Shown here piece after piece: positions 8,782 to 17,250 of a stretch of 64,000 nucleotides of DNA (its first letter is position 1; each line of letters begins with the position of its first letter). Made by a program: the position numbers and the translations under genes. Under the pieces are notes generated by a model, which saw only the letters and a list, made by a program, of their open reading frames with translations, was not told the origin of the DNA and searched no databases. Source of the stretch: Roseivivax halotolerans (GTDB taxonomy: Bacteria > Pseudomonadota > Alphaproteobacteria > Rhodobacterales > Rhodobacteraceae); contig NZ_FOXV01000002.1 in assembly GCF_900115815.1 (NCBI RefSeq), positions 359,125-423,124 of the forward strand, read 5' to 3'.

Positions 8782-9987
8782 TCACTCGGACGGGCGGCGC
8801 TCTGACACGGTCTCGTCGTCCGGCAGGTAATCGGCGCCGTCGCGATACGACCAGTCGACCATGACGCCCTGTCCGTCCTCCACCGCGGTCGTGCCGACGA
8901 ACGCGCCCATCGTCGCCTGGTTGTCGATCTCGCGGTAGATCACCTCGCCCACGGGGCCCGTCACCGACAGCCCCTCGAATGCCGCGCGGATCGCGTCCGG
9001 CTCGAGGCTGTCGGCCTCGCGGAGCGCCGCGGCGACCGAAAGGCCCGTCATGTAGCCCACAAGCGAGCCGTTCTTCGGCGTCTCGTCCCAACGCGTCTCG
9101 TAGGCGCTGACGAATTCGGCGTTCGGCCTGTCATCGAAAGCGTACCAGGGATAGCCCGTCACGACCCAGCCTTCGGGCGCCTCGGGCCCGAGCGGCTCGA
9201 GATATTCGGGCTCGCCTGACAGAAGGCCGAACACCTCGCGCCCGTCGAAGAGACCCCGGTCGCCGCCCTCGCGCACGAACTTGGCAAGGTCGGGGCCGAA
9301 GGTCACGTTGTAGATCGCGTCGGGCTTGGCGCGTTCCAGGGCCTGCACTTCGGCGCCCGCGTCGATCTGGAAGAGCTGCGGCCATTGCTCGACGACGAAC
9401 TCTACCTCGGGTTTCAGCTCCGTCAGCACCTCCTTGAAGGCCGCGACAGCGTCGTTGCCATAGGCGTAGTTGGGCGCGATCGTCGCATAGCGGATGGCAT
9501 CGGTCTTGGCCGCCTCTTCGGCCAGCATCGCGGCCTGCATGTAGGTCGAGGCGCGCAGGCGGAAGGTCCAGGGATTGCCCTCCGACCAGACCAGAGCATC
9601 GGCCAAGGGCTCGGAGGCGAGGTAGACCCAGCCCTGGCGATCCGCGAGCGAGGAGATGGCGAGGCCCACATTCGACAGGATCGAGCCGGTGATCATCACC
9701 GTGCCCTCGCGGGTCATCAGCTCTTCGGCGATGCGGATCGCCTCGCCCGGCTCGCCCTGATCGTCGCGGAAGATCACCTCGATCGGACGACCGTCGATGC
9801 CACCGGCCGCGTTGACCTCTTCGACAGCCATCTCGTAGCCCTTGCGATATGGCTCGGCGAAGGCAGCCATGCGCTTGAAATGGTTGATCTCGCCGATGCG
9901 GATCGCCTCGCCGTCCTGCGCAACGAGCGGCGCGGCTATGGTCGAGATTGCGGAGACCGTGAGGGCGGCAAAGGTTCTGCGGAGCAT
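8782..9987 (-). CDS. Periplasmic substrate-binding protein of Liv-type ABC importer
   Basis: This 401-residue protein has a signal peptide (residues 1-21, ending APLVAQ) and a type I periplasmic binding fold of the LivK/Leu-Ile-Val-binding family. Typical segments are EAIRIGEINHF at the mature start, KGYEMAVEEVNAAGGIDGRPIEVIFRDD, ITGSILSNVGLAI and YAYGNDAVAAFKE. It should capture the substrate in the periplasm and deliver it to the LivHM channel. The start at 9987 is the methionine beginning the signal peptide; an upstream start would add an unrelated polar extension. The ligand is not predictable by eye; many homologues in roseobacters bind amides or branched-chain amino acids. Confidence 0.9.
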   Translation of the reverse strand: MLRRTFAALTVSAISTIAAPLVAQDGEAIRIGEINHFKRMAAFAEPYRKGYEMAVEEVNAAGGIDGRPIEVIFRDDQGEPGEAIRIAEELMTREGTVMITGSILSNVGLAISSLADRQGWVYLASEPLADALVWSEGNPWTFRLRASTYMQAAMLAEEAAKTDAIRYATIAPNYAYGNDAVAAFKEVLTELKPEVEFVVEQWPQLFQIDAGAEVQALERAKPDAIYNVTFGPDLAKFVREGGDRGLFDGREVFGLLSGEPEYLEPLGPEAPEGWVVTGYPWYAFDDRPNAEFVSAYETRWDETPKNGSLVGYMTGLSVAAALREADSLEPDAIRAAFEGLSVTGPVGEVIYREIDNQATMGAFVGTTAVEDGQGVMVDWSYRDGADYLPDDETVSERRPSE

Positions 9988-10098
9988 GAGGCGCGTGTCC
10001 TTTTCGGCGCTGTCGTCAGGGTTGTAAGCACTTGCAGGGCAGGATTGCAAAGCTCAAAACCGGGAAAGCCCGGCAAAAGGCAAGGAGGAGGCCCTGGA

Positions 10099-10785
10099 AT
10101 GAAGCGCAGCCGCGTGAACGACATCATGGAGGAGGCGGACGCGACGATGCGCCGCTTCGGCTTCGTCCTGCCGCCCTTCGCCTATTGGACACCCGAGGAA
10201 TTTCGCACGCGCGCAAGCAATGCGCGGCATGTCATCGACGCCCGCTGCGGCTGGGACATCACCGATTTCGGCGCGGGCCGGTTCGACGAGCTTGGCCTTT
10301 TCCTGTTCACGCTCCGGAACGGAAAGCTCTCGGACCTCGAGGCCGGGCGTGGCATGTGTTACGCGGAGAAGCTCCTGATTTCGAAGAAGGATCAGCTGTC
10401 GCCCATGCATACGCATTTCCTCAAGGCCGAAGACATCATCAATCGCGGCGGCGCCACGCTCTGCGTCGAGCTTTTCGGTTCAGACGATGCGGGCGGCTGT
10501 GCCGAGGATCGCGGCGGCACGGTCATGTGCGACGGCGTCGCTGTGGAATACGGCCCCGGCGAGATCCTGCGCCTTGCGCCCGGAGAAAGCGTCACCCTCC
10601 GCCCCGGCGACTGGCATGCCTTCTGGGGAGACGGCGGCGATGTCCTGATCGGCGAGGTTTCGACCGTGAACGATGACGAGACCGACAATATCTATCGCGA
10701 GCCGCTGGGGCGGTTCTCCGACATTGAGGAGGACGCCGCGCCGCGCCACCTGCTGGTCTCCGATTACGCGCGGTGGCTCGCATGA
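10099..10785 (+). CDS. D-lyxose isomerase family protein
   Basis: This 228-residue cupin-type protein resembles D-lyxose ketol-isomerases (the former DUF1498 family), which interconvert D-lyxose and D-xylulose with a bound metal. Visible metal-site residues are the PMHTHFLKAEDIINRGG segment (two histidines and a glutamate) and the GDWHAFWG histidine further on, spaced as in the family. The ATG at 10099 has a strong AAGGAGGAG upstream. The gene overlaps the following aldose 1-epimerase by ATGA, so the two probably act together on a pentose or related sugar. It is divergent from the Liv-type importer with 111 bp between. The exact sugar is not proven. Confidence 0.8.
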   Translation: MKRSRVNDIMEEADATMRRFGFVLPPFAYWTPEEFRTRASNARHVIDARCGWDITDFGAGRFDELGLFLFTLRNGKLSDLEAGRGMCYAEKLLISKKDQLSPMHTHFLKAEDIINRGGATLCVELFGSDDAGGCAEDRGGTVMCDGVAVEYGPGEILRLAPGESVTLRPGDWHAFWGDGGDVLIGEVSTVNDDETDNIYREPLGRFSDIEEDAAPRHLLVSDYARWLA

Positions 10786-11708
10786 ACGAGCAGCTGCAAA
10801 TCGTGGAGATCGGCGACGGCCCGCTCCGCGCCCGCCTCGTCAATCGCGGCGCATCGGTCGCGGCACTGACGCATGACGAGATCGAGACGCCGCTCGTCCT
10901 CGGCTATGACGATCCCGCCGCCTACCTGACCGACGCCGAGTTCATGGGGGCGATCGTCGGCCGTGTCGCGAACCGGATCGAGGACGCCGAGGTCGAGCTC
11001 GATGGCGCGCGGCACCGCCTTGTTCCGAACGAAGGCCCCACCATCCTGCATGGCGGACCGGACGGCACCTGGGCGCAGCTCTGGACGCTGGAGGCGGCAA
11101 GCGAGACCGAGGCGCGCTTCACGCTGACCTTGGCCGACGGGCATATGGGATTTCCCGGAGAGCTGCGGATCGAAGCGCTCTATGCCTGCTCGGGCGAGAC
11201 GCTGAGCATGTCGCTCACCGCGAGCACCGACAGGGCGACCTTCTGCAACCTTGCGAGCCACATCTATTACGCGCGCAGCCCCGACGCGCGGCTCATGGTC
11301 CCGGCGGATACCTATCAGCCCGTCACGAACGGCATACCCGATGGCGACCCTGAAACGGTCGCGGGCACGAGGTTCGACTATCGGACACCGTCGCCCATCG
11401 CCTCGCCCATCGACCACAACCTCTGCCTGTCCCGGCACCGCGCGCCATGCCGGGAGATCGCGGTGCTGGATGAGCCGAAATACCGCCTCGCGATCGCCTC
11501 GACCGAGGCGGGGCTGCAAATCTATGACGGCGGCCATCTCGACCTGCCGGGCGGTATCGGCGGACGGCACTACCGTGCCGGTGACGGGCTCGCCCTGGAG
11601 CCGCAGGCCTGGGTCGATGCCCCGAGGCGTGCCTGGGCCGATCAGGTCATCCTGCAGCCCGGCGAGACCTACGCACAGGAAACCCGGATCATCGTTACCC
11701 CGCGCTAG
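10782..11708 (+). CDS. Aldose 1-epimerase (mutarotase) family protein
   Basis: This 308-residue protein matches the GalM-like aldose 1-epimerases, which interconvert alpha and beta anomers of aldoses. Recognisable segments are MGAIVGRVANRIEDAEVELDG, the NEGPTILHGGPDGTW substrate loop with its histidine, CNLASHIYYA (second histidine) and GLALEPQAWVDAP with the catalytic glutamate. The length is typical. It starts inside the stop codon of the D-lyxose isomerase gene, so the two are co-translated and probably serve the same sugar route. The 3' end overlaps the convergent FAD-oxidase gene by 4 bp. Confidence 0.88.
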   Translation: MNEQLQIVEIGDGPLRARLVNRGASVAALTHDEIETPLVLGYDDPAAYLTDAEFMGAIVGRVANRIEDAEVELDGARHRLVPNEGPTILHGGPDGTWAQLWTLEAASETEARFTLTLADGHMGFPGELRIEALYACSGETLSMSLTASTDRATFCNLASHIYYARSPDARLMVPADTYQPVTNGIPDGDPETVAGTRFDYRTPSPIASPIDHNLCLSRHRAPCREIAVLDEPKYRLAIASTEAGLQIYDGGHLDLPGGIGGRHYRAGDGLALEPQAWVDAPRRAWADQVILQPGETYAQETRIIVTPR

Positions 11709-13096
11709 TCGATCTCGACGACCTTGCCGGGGTTCATCAGGTTCAGCGGATCGAGCGCGCGCTTGATGTCGGCCATCACGTCCACCGCGTCGCCGTGCTC
11801 GTCGCGCATATAGGCCATCTTGCCCGAGCCGATACCGTGCTCGCCAGTGACGGTGCCGCCCAGATCGAGCGCGACATGGCTCACCTTCGAAGCCAGCGCC
11901 TTGGCCCTCGCGACCTCATCCGCGTCCTCTGGATCGACGAGGATCGAGAGGTGGAAATTCCCGTCGCCCACATGGCCCACGAGCGGTGCGACAAGTCCGG
12001 CCTCGGCGATCATCTCCTTGGTGCGCCGGATGGCCTCGGCCAGCGCGGAGATCGGAACGCAGCTGTCGGTGACCACACCCCGCGCGCCGGGCCGCAGCGA
12101 TTGTGCGGCGTAATAGGCGTTGTGGCGCGCTTCCCAGAGTTTCGTCCGGTCTTCGGTTTTCGTGGCCCAGGCGTAATTGGCCGCGCCGAACTCCTCTGCG
12201 ATGTCGCGGAAGCTTTGCACCTGTTCCTCGACGCCCGCTTCGGTGCCGTGGAACTCGAGGAAAAGATGCGGCCGTTCGGGCAGGCCCAGATCGGGGTTGT
12301 AGAGGTTCATTCCCCGCATCTGCACCTCGTCCAGGAGCTCCACCCGCGCGAGGGGCAGACCCGACTGGATGGCAAGGATCACCGTCTCGACCGCCGCGCC
12401 GATATCGGGAAAGTCGCATGTCGCGGCCGAGATCCGCTCGGGCTGGCCAAAGAGCCGCAAGGTGAGCTTGGTGATGACGCCCAGCGTACCCTCGGAGCCC
12501 ACGAAGAGATGGGTCAGATCATATCCGGCGGAAGATTTGCGCGCCCGCGTGCCGGTCTCGATCACCCGGCCATCCGCAAGGACCACCTCGAGCGCGAGCA
12601 CATTCTCGCGCATCGTCCCGTAGCGGACCGCGTTGGTGCCGGAGGCCCGCGTCGCGGCCATGCCGCCGAGGGTGGCATTCGCGCCCGGGTCCACGGTGAA
12701 CATGAGACCCGTCGCGCGCAACTCCTCGTTCAGCGCCTTGCGGGTGACGCCCGGCTGAACGACCGCGTCGAGATCCTGCTCATGGACCTCGAGGATCCTG
12801 TTCATCCGGCTCGTATCGATCGAGATTCCGCCCTGAAGCGGCACGACATGCCCTTCCAGCGAAGAGCCGATGCCGAACGGTACCACCGGGCAGCGATGGG
12901 CATGGCAGGCGGCCATGATCCGGCTGACTTCCTCGGTGCTTTCGGGAAAAACCACGGCGTCGGGCAGGTGCGGCGCGGCATAGGCCTCGTCGCGCGCGTG
13001 CAAATCGCGCACGGATGCGCCGGTCGAGATCCGCTCGCCGAGCCAGTCCGACAACTCGGCGATGAGCGCGGCGTGACCGCTTGCCTGTCCATCCAT
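11705..13096 (-). CDS. FAD-linked 2-hydroxyacid (D-lactate/glycolate-type) dehydrogenase
   Basis: This 463-residue flavoprotein has the two domains of the GlcD/Dld family. An FAD-binding PCMH domain (about residues 40-220) contains PFGIGSSLEGHVVP, the VQPGVTRKALNEELR strand and PGANATLGGMAATRASG. A C-terminal FAD-oxidase domain contains GHVGDGNFHLSILVD and the ending TGEHGIGSGKM. Such enzymes oxidise D-lactate, glycolate or other 2-hydroxyacids and pass electrons to quinone or cytochrome c. The ATG at 13096 is preferred over a GTG 21 bp upstream because a purine-rich GAGGGGG lies before it. It faces the sugar gene pair tail to tail. The substrate is not defined by the sequence. Confidence 0.88.
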   Translation of the reverse strand: MDGQASGHAALIAELSDWLGERISTGASVRDLHARDEAYAAPHLPDAVVFPESTEEVSRIMAACHAHRCPVVPFGIGSSLEGHVVPLQGGISIDTSRMNRILEVHEQDLDAVVQPGVTRKALNEELRATGLMFTVDPGANATLGGMAATRASGTNAVRYGTMRENVLALEVVLADGRVIETGTRARKSSAGYDLTHLFVGSEGTLGVITKLTLRLFGQPERISAATCDFPDIGAAVETVILAIQSGLPLARVELLDEVQMRGMNLYNPDLGLPERPHLFLEFHGTEAGVEEQVQSFRDIAEEFGAANYAWATKTEDRTKLWEARHNAYYAAQSLRPGARGVVTDSCVPISALAEAIRRTKEMIAEAGLVAPLVGHVGDGNFHLSILVDPEDADEVARAKALASKVSHVALDLGGTVTGEHGIGSGKMAYMRDEHGDAVDVMADIKRALDPLNLMNPGKVVEID

Positions 13097-13328
13097 GAAG
13101 ATGCCCCCTCTGTTCACTCGATACCCTAACAGCCGGCGCTTTCCAGCGCGAGAGGCGGCGCTCAGGCCACGCCTTTACCCTGCGGCATTCCGCGCCGCTT
13201 GAGCGGCGGGGATGGGTGGCGTAAAATCGCCGATAACGTAACGTTGGGGCCTCAAAGCCCCGCCCCTTGGGTGCGACCCGCGGATCAGACCGGCCCTGCC
13301 CGACCGCCAAAGCACCGGAGCGCGAATC

Positions 13329-16304
13329 ATGTCGAAAGACCGCAATGTCTTCGAAGCGGTGAAGTCCGGAGCAGCCTATGAACGGCCGCGCCTGCGGGAC
13401 GGGCTCTCCGTGTCCGAGACCAGCGGCAAAAGGGGCGCGGGGAAATCCGCCCCGAAATTCGAGCTGACAGACCCTGCGACCGGCAAGACCTTTTCCCTTT
13501 CACCCGAGGAAAAGCACCTCCTCGAGGCTGCGAACGGAGAGCGCCACTTGCGCGAGCTGCATGAAGGGCAGGATGCCGAGACGAAGCTACCCCCCGAACA
13601 GGTGCTCGATTTCTTCCGCCGTTTGCATATCCGTGGCTTCCTAGGCACCGAGGCACCCGCGCCCCAAGCTCCGCGCAAGCCCGCACGGAAGCCCGCCGCC
13701 GCCCGATCGCCCGAACGCAGCCGTGCCAGCGCACCGCACATCAATGCTGCACCGCGAACAGCCAAGGCAAAGGATGCGGCGAAGCCCGTAGAGACGGATC
13801 CGCGTGACGCCAGCCCGGCATCCGCGACGGACGAAGACGCCGGACCCAAGGCCCCGACGGCACCGGCCCGGAAAAAGCCTGCGCGGATCACGAAGGCGCC
13901 GGATGCGGCGGCCCGGACCGCCAAGGTCGAGCCCAAGGCGCGAACCGCGACCGCGAGCAAGACGTCCCTGCGCGCGGAACCGGCCAAGTCAATGCCTCAG
14001 CCCGAGGCAGATCGCTTCGACGCGGTCACCTCCGATCTCCGGGCAGATACGCCGCGCCCTGCGAAAGCGCGCAAGAGCGAAGACGATGCTCTCGCCGCAA
14101 TGTTCGGCCCGGACGATTTCGACGACGGCATGTTCGGCCCGATGGGCGGCACAGGCGCACCGGGCGGATTTGGCGGAATGGGCGGCGGCGGACTGGGCGC
14201 AGGTGGCGGGTTTGCCGGTGGGTTCGGCGGAGGTGGCGGGCGCGGCGGCGGCAACGGCGAACGACTGCGCGCCATTCTGCAGGCGCGCCAAGGCCAAGGC
14301 GGCGGCTTCCAACCTCAGCAAGAGGTGCAAGGTCCGGCGCGGCTGACGCTTTTCAATCCAGGCTTTCTTCTGAAGCTTCTCTACGTCGCGGGCTACCCGC
14401 TCAAGTTCCTGTTCTGGGCCATCGTGCCGCTTGTGCTCGTGGCGGGTATGACGGCGGCGCAGAATTGGCCGATCCTGATCGCCGATCTGAACGTCCTCCT
14501 CACCCAATTCTCCAAGATCGGGCTTCTGATCACTGGCGCGCTCTCCGTGAACCTGGTCTCGCGCCTCGCGCAGGGTGTCGCGATCCGGGCGCATGGCGGA
14601 CAGGTCAAGGGGCTCGGCCTTATGCTCGTCTTCGGCGTCGTGCCGCGTTTCTTCGTGGATACCGGAAGCGTGCGTGGACTCGACCGGCGCGGACAGCTTT
14701 GGTCCTACGGCGCGCCCCTTCTGGCGCGGCTGTCGGTCTTCTCACTCGGCATGGTCTTCTGGGCGGTGACGCGCGAAAGCGGCACATGGGCGTCCGAGCT
14801 CAGCCTGATTTCGGCTCAGTTCGGGCTTATCATGTTCCTCGTGACCGCGCTGCCCTTCGTCCCCGCAGAGGGTCAGCGCTGGATGTCCGTCTACATCAAC
14901 GAGCCGCAGCTTTTGCCGAAGACACTCGGCGCGCTCCGCCACGTCTTCCTGGGCGGTCCGATGCCGCAGACGCTGACGCGGGCCGATCTCTGGCCGCTCG
15001 TCTTCTTCGGCGTCGGCGCGGTGCTGACGACCGCTGCGATCGTGCTCGGCATGGCAGCCTATGCGGCGGTGGCGCTCGAGGCCGAGCTCGGCGGCACGGG
15101 CGTGTCGATCTTTTTCTTCCTCGTTCTGGCCTTTGTCCTTTGGCTCCTTTCGATGAAGGCGACGCTCGGCCGGCGCATGGCCGCCGCACGGGCCTTCGCG
15201 CCGGGCCTTGGCGGGACGGCAGAGGCAGCGGCGCGGCCCCACCCGATGAGCGCGCGCGCAGATACCGGGGCAGGCACGTCCTCGGGAACCGCTCGCGTCG
15301 TCTGGGCGCTGATCGGCGTCGGCCTTCTTGCCGTCGCCTTCCTGCCCTACACCTACGAGGCGGGCGGCCAGGTGGAGATTCTTCCCAATGCGCGCGCGCA
15401 GGCAGTTGCGCGCACGGATGGCGAAGTGCTCGAGGTGATGGTCACCGAAGGTCAGGGCGTGGCGCGCGGCGATGTCGTGGCGCAATTGTCGGATTGGGAA
15501 CAGGTGCGCGAGATTGGCCTGACGCGGGCGCAGCTCGATGCCGCGCAAGCGACACTGGCCCGGCTCGAAGCCGGCGCGAAACCCGAAGAGATCCGGCTGG
15601 CCGAAACGCGGCTCGAAAGCGCGGCTGCCGCCGTCCAGTTCTCGCAAGACGAGCTGACCCGCGCCGAGGAGCTCCTCGCGCGAGAGGCGATCAGCGAAAG
15701 CGAGCACAGCCGCGTCTTGTCGCGCTTCCAGGCCGATCAGAGTGAAGTCGCCGAGGCCGAGGCGAACCTCGATCTCGTGCGCAGCGGAGCCACCGCAGAG
15801 GAACTCGCCATCGCCCGCGCGGATGTCGAACGGCTGACGCTCGAGCTCGACTTCCGCGAGGCGGAGCTGGCCCGAACCCGCATCGAGGCGCCGATGGACG
15901 GACGCGTAGTGACCCCGGATCTCGGCCTGAAGATCGGCAGTTACCTGCGTGTCGGCGAGACGTTCCTCGAGGTCGAGAATACCGGCACCGTCAACGCGAC
16001 AATCGCTGTGCCGGAATTCGACATCGCGCTCGTGGAGCCGGGCGATCCGGTGCGGATGAAGCTGCGCGGCGCCCCCGATGCGCCGATCGAAGGAGTTGTC
16101 GCCTCGATCTCGCCGGCCGCAGAGGAAGAAGGCTTCGGCCGGACAGTGCGCGTCGATGCCGTGTTCGACAACCCCGATGCGCGGCTGAGATCAGGAACGT
16201 CGGGCTATGCCAAGATCGAGGGTGAAGAGATGCGCGTCTGGCAGGCGTATCTGCGCAGCGTGAAGCGCTTCTTCCAGATCGAGTTCTGGTCCTGGATCCC
16301 CTGA
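13329..16304 (+). CDS. Exporter-like fusion: PqqD-like domain, degenerate M50 membrane domain, HlyD domain
   Basis: This 991-residue protein combines parts seen in peptide exporters. Residues 1 to about 105 resemble a PqqD-like winged helix (RPRLRDGL near the start, then TDPATGKTFSLSPEEKHLLEAANGERHLRELHE). A disordered Ala/Pro/Lys stretch follows (105-235), then a glycine-rich segment (about 265-330) that contains ERLRAILQARQGQGGG. About six to eight membrane helices (340-620) resemble an M50 peptidase, as in IGLMLV-like GLGLMLVFGVVPRFFVD. However, the HExxH zinc motif is replaced by SRLAQG near residue 408, so it is probably not a protease. From about 655 a membrane anchor leads to a HlyD periplasmic adaptor with a barrel-sandwich and coiled coil. 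The cargo is unknown. Neighbouring lipid-megasynthase genes and a shared arginine motif link it to that cluster (inference). Confidence 0.75.
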   Translation: MSKDRNVFEAVKSGAAYERPRLRDGLSVSETSGKRGAGKSAPKFELTDPATGKTFSLSPEEKHLLEAANGERHLRELHEGQDAETKLPPEQVLDFFRRLHIRGFLGTEAPAPQAPRKPARKPAAARSPERSRASAPHINAAPRTAKAKDAAKPVETDPRDASPASATDEDAGPKAPTAPARKKPARITKAPDAAARTAKVEPKARTATASKTSLRAEPAKSMPQPEADRFDAVTSDLRADTPRPAKARKSEDDALAAMFGPDDFDDGMFGPMGGTGAPGGFGGMGGGGLGAGGGFAGGFGGGGGRGGGNGERLRAILQARQGQGGGFQPQQEVQGPARLTLFNPGFLLKLLYVAGYPLKFLFWAIVPLVLVAGMTAAQNWPILIADLNVLLTQFSKIGLLITGALSVNLVSRLAQGVAIRAHGGQVKGLGLMLVFGVVPRFFVDTGSVRGLDRRGQLWSYGAPLLARLSVFSLGMVFWAVTRESGTWASELSLISAQFGLIMFLVTALPFVPAEGQRWMSVYINEPQLLPKTLGALRHVFLGGPMPQTLTRADLWPLVFFGVGAVLTTAAIVLGMAAYAAVALEAELGGTGVSIFFFLVLAFVLWLLSMKATLGRRMAAARAFAPGLGGTAEAAARPHPMSARADTGAGTSSGTARVVWALIGVGLLAVAFLPYTYEAGGQVEILPNARAQAVARTDGEVLEVMVTEGQGVARGDVVAQLSDWEQVREIGLTRAQLDAAQATLARLEAGAKPEEIRLAETRLESAAAAVQFSQDELTRAEELLAREAISESEHSRVLSRFQADQSEVAEAEANLDLVRSGATAEELAIARADVERLTLELDFREAELARTRIEAPMDGRVVTPDLGLKIGSYLRVGETFLEVENTGTVNATIAVPEFDIALVEPGDPVRMKLRGAPDAPIEGVVASISPAAEEEGFGRTVRVDAVFDNPDARLRSGTSGYAKIEGEEMRVWQAYLRSVKRFFQIEFWSWIP

Positions 16305-16310
16305 GGATGT

Positions 16311-16338
16311 CGGGCCGGGACCGAAACGCCCCGGCCCG
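16311..16338. terminator. Bidirectional hairpin terminator candidate
   Basis: A perfect 9-bp inverted repeat, CGGGCCGGG (16311-16319) and CCCGGCCCG (16330-16338), with a 10-base loop lies in the 39 bp between two convergent genes. A CTTGCTTATT stretch follows on the plus strand. The position and GC-rich stem fit a shared terminator, but there is no long T run. Confidence 0.5.
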
Positions 16339-16343
16339 CTTGC

Positions 16344-17195
16344 TTATTGTGCGAAGGATGCGGCGAAGGCGCCGATGGATTGGCCCCGCTCGTTTTGAAG
16401 CGCGGCATTCACCGTGCCCACTTCGTGCTCGGCGCCTTCGAGAATGATCACCTGAACGAAAGCGCCTGCGCGCTCCATCTTGGAGATGGTATCCTGCACA
16501 GAGGGGAAATCCTCTCCCGAGAGGTTTTCGCCGCGTCCGCCGCCGGCGACGGGCACCAGGCTGTCGCGGCGTCCATGAATATGGGCGACCCGGACGCCGG
16601 CCGCATTGGCGCAGCTTCCCAAGAGCAAGGGACCGGACATTGCCACAACGCCCTGCACATCGCCGGGCCGCGAGCAGGCGTAGCGGTAAGCCATCATCGC
16701 CCCGTTGGAATGGCCGATGAGGTAGATCCGTCCGCGTTGCGCGATGCCCTGGCTGACCAGCGAGTTGATCGCCTGGGAGATGTAACCCACATCGTCGATA
16801 TTCTGCTCGGCCGCGCTGCCGCAGCAGGAGCCTGCATTCCAGGTCGCGCGATCGCTCCGCCGGAACTGCTGCGTGCCTTGCAGGTAAGCCGCGTTGAATC
16901 CGCGCGCGGCAAGCTCGTCACCGATCGGCACCTTCGCGCGGAACCTGTCGGCGCTGCTGAGACCGCCATGCAGCACGAGGAATGTCGGCTTGGGCCCAGA
17001 CCCCGGGGCACGCACGATGTCGATCGGCCGCCCTGCGACAGAGATCGTGTCGGTGCCGCCCGCCGAGGCGCTGACAGAGGTCGCGTTGTTGCTATTCGCG
17101 TTGTCGACGGCCTGGGCAAGCCGTCCGTTGCCGCAAGCAGCCAGCAGGCCGACCGCGGCCGTCGCGCCGAGCATAAATTTCACGAAAGGGGTCAT
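16344..17195 (-). CDS. Lipoprotein alpha/beta hydrolase, PHB-depolymerase/LpqC family
   Basis: This 283-residue hydrolase starts with a lipoprotein signal: a hydrophobic helix ending LLAACG (residues 16-21), so it should be lipid-anchored after export. The catalytic part resembles the esterase/PHB-depolymerase (LpqC) family: VLHGGLSS oxyanion region, cysteine-rich GSCCGS followed by NIDDVGYISQAI, nucleophile serine in GHSNGAM, an aspartate in HIHGRRDSLVP and a histidine in EGAEHEVG. Family members cleave esters of hydroxy-fatty acids or aromatic acids. It is the last gene on the minus strand of the cluster, 55 bp after the Asp-box protein. Two related hydrolases occur at 19091-19996 and 29314-30321. 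The natural substrate is unknown. Confidence 0.82.
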   Translation of the reverse strand: MTPFVKFMLGATAAVGLLAACGNGRLAQAVDNANSNNATSVSASAGGTDTISVAGRPIDIVRAPGSGPKPTFLVLHGGLSSADRFRAKVPIGDELAARGFNAAYLQGTQQFRRSDRATWNAGSCCGSAAEQNIDDVGYISQAINSLVSQGIAQRGRIYLIGHSNGAMMAYRYACSRPGDVQGVVAMSGPLLLGSCANAAGVRVAHIHGRRDSLVPVAGGGRGENLSGEDFPSVQDTISKMERAGAFVQVIILEGAEHEVGTVNAALQNERGQSIGAFAASFAQ

Positions 17196-17250
17196 GTGAG
17201 GTCTCCTTGAAGGATGAAATCTGCTGCGGTGTGACACCGCTCCGCCCGCA

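Noticed and set aside
13246..13261. GGGGC-CTCAAA-GCCCC hairpin in the gap before the exporter-like gene.
   Set aside because: Only a 5-bp stem with no T run; it is as likely chance as a terminator in this base composition.
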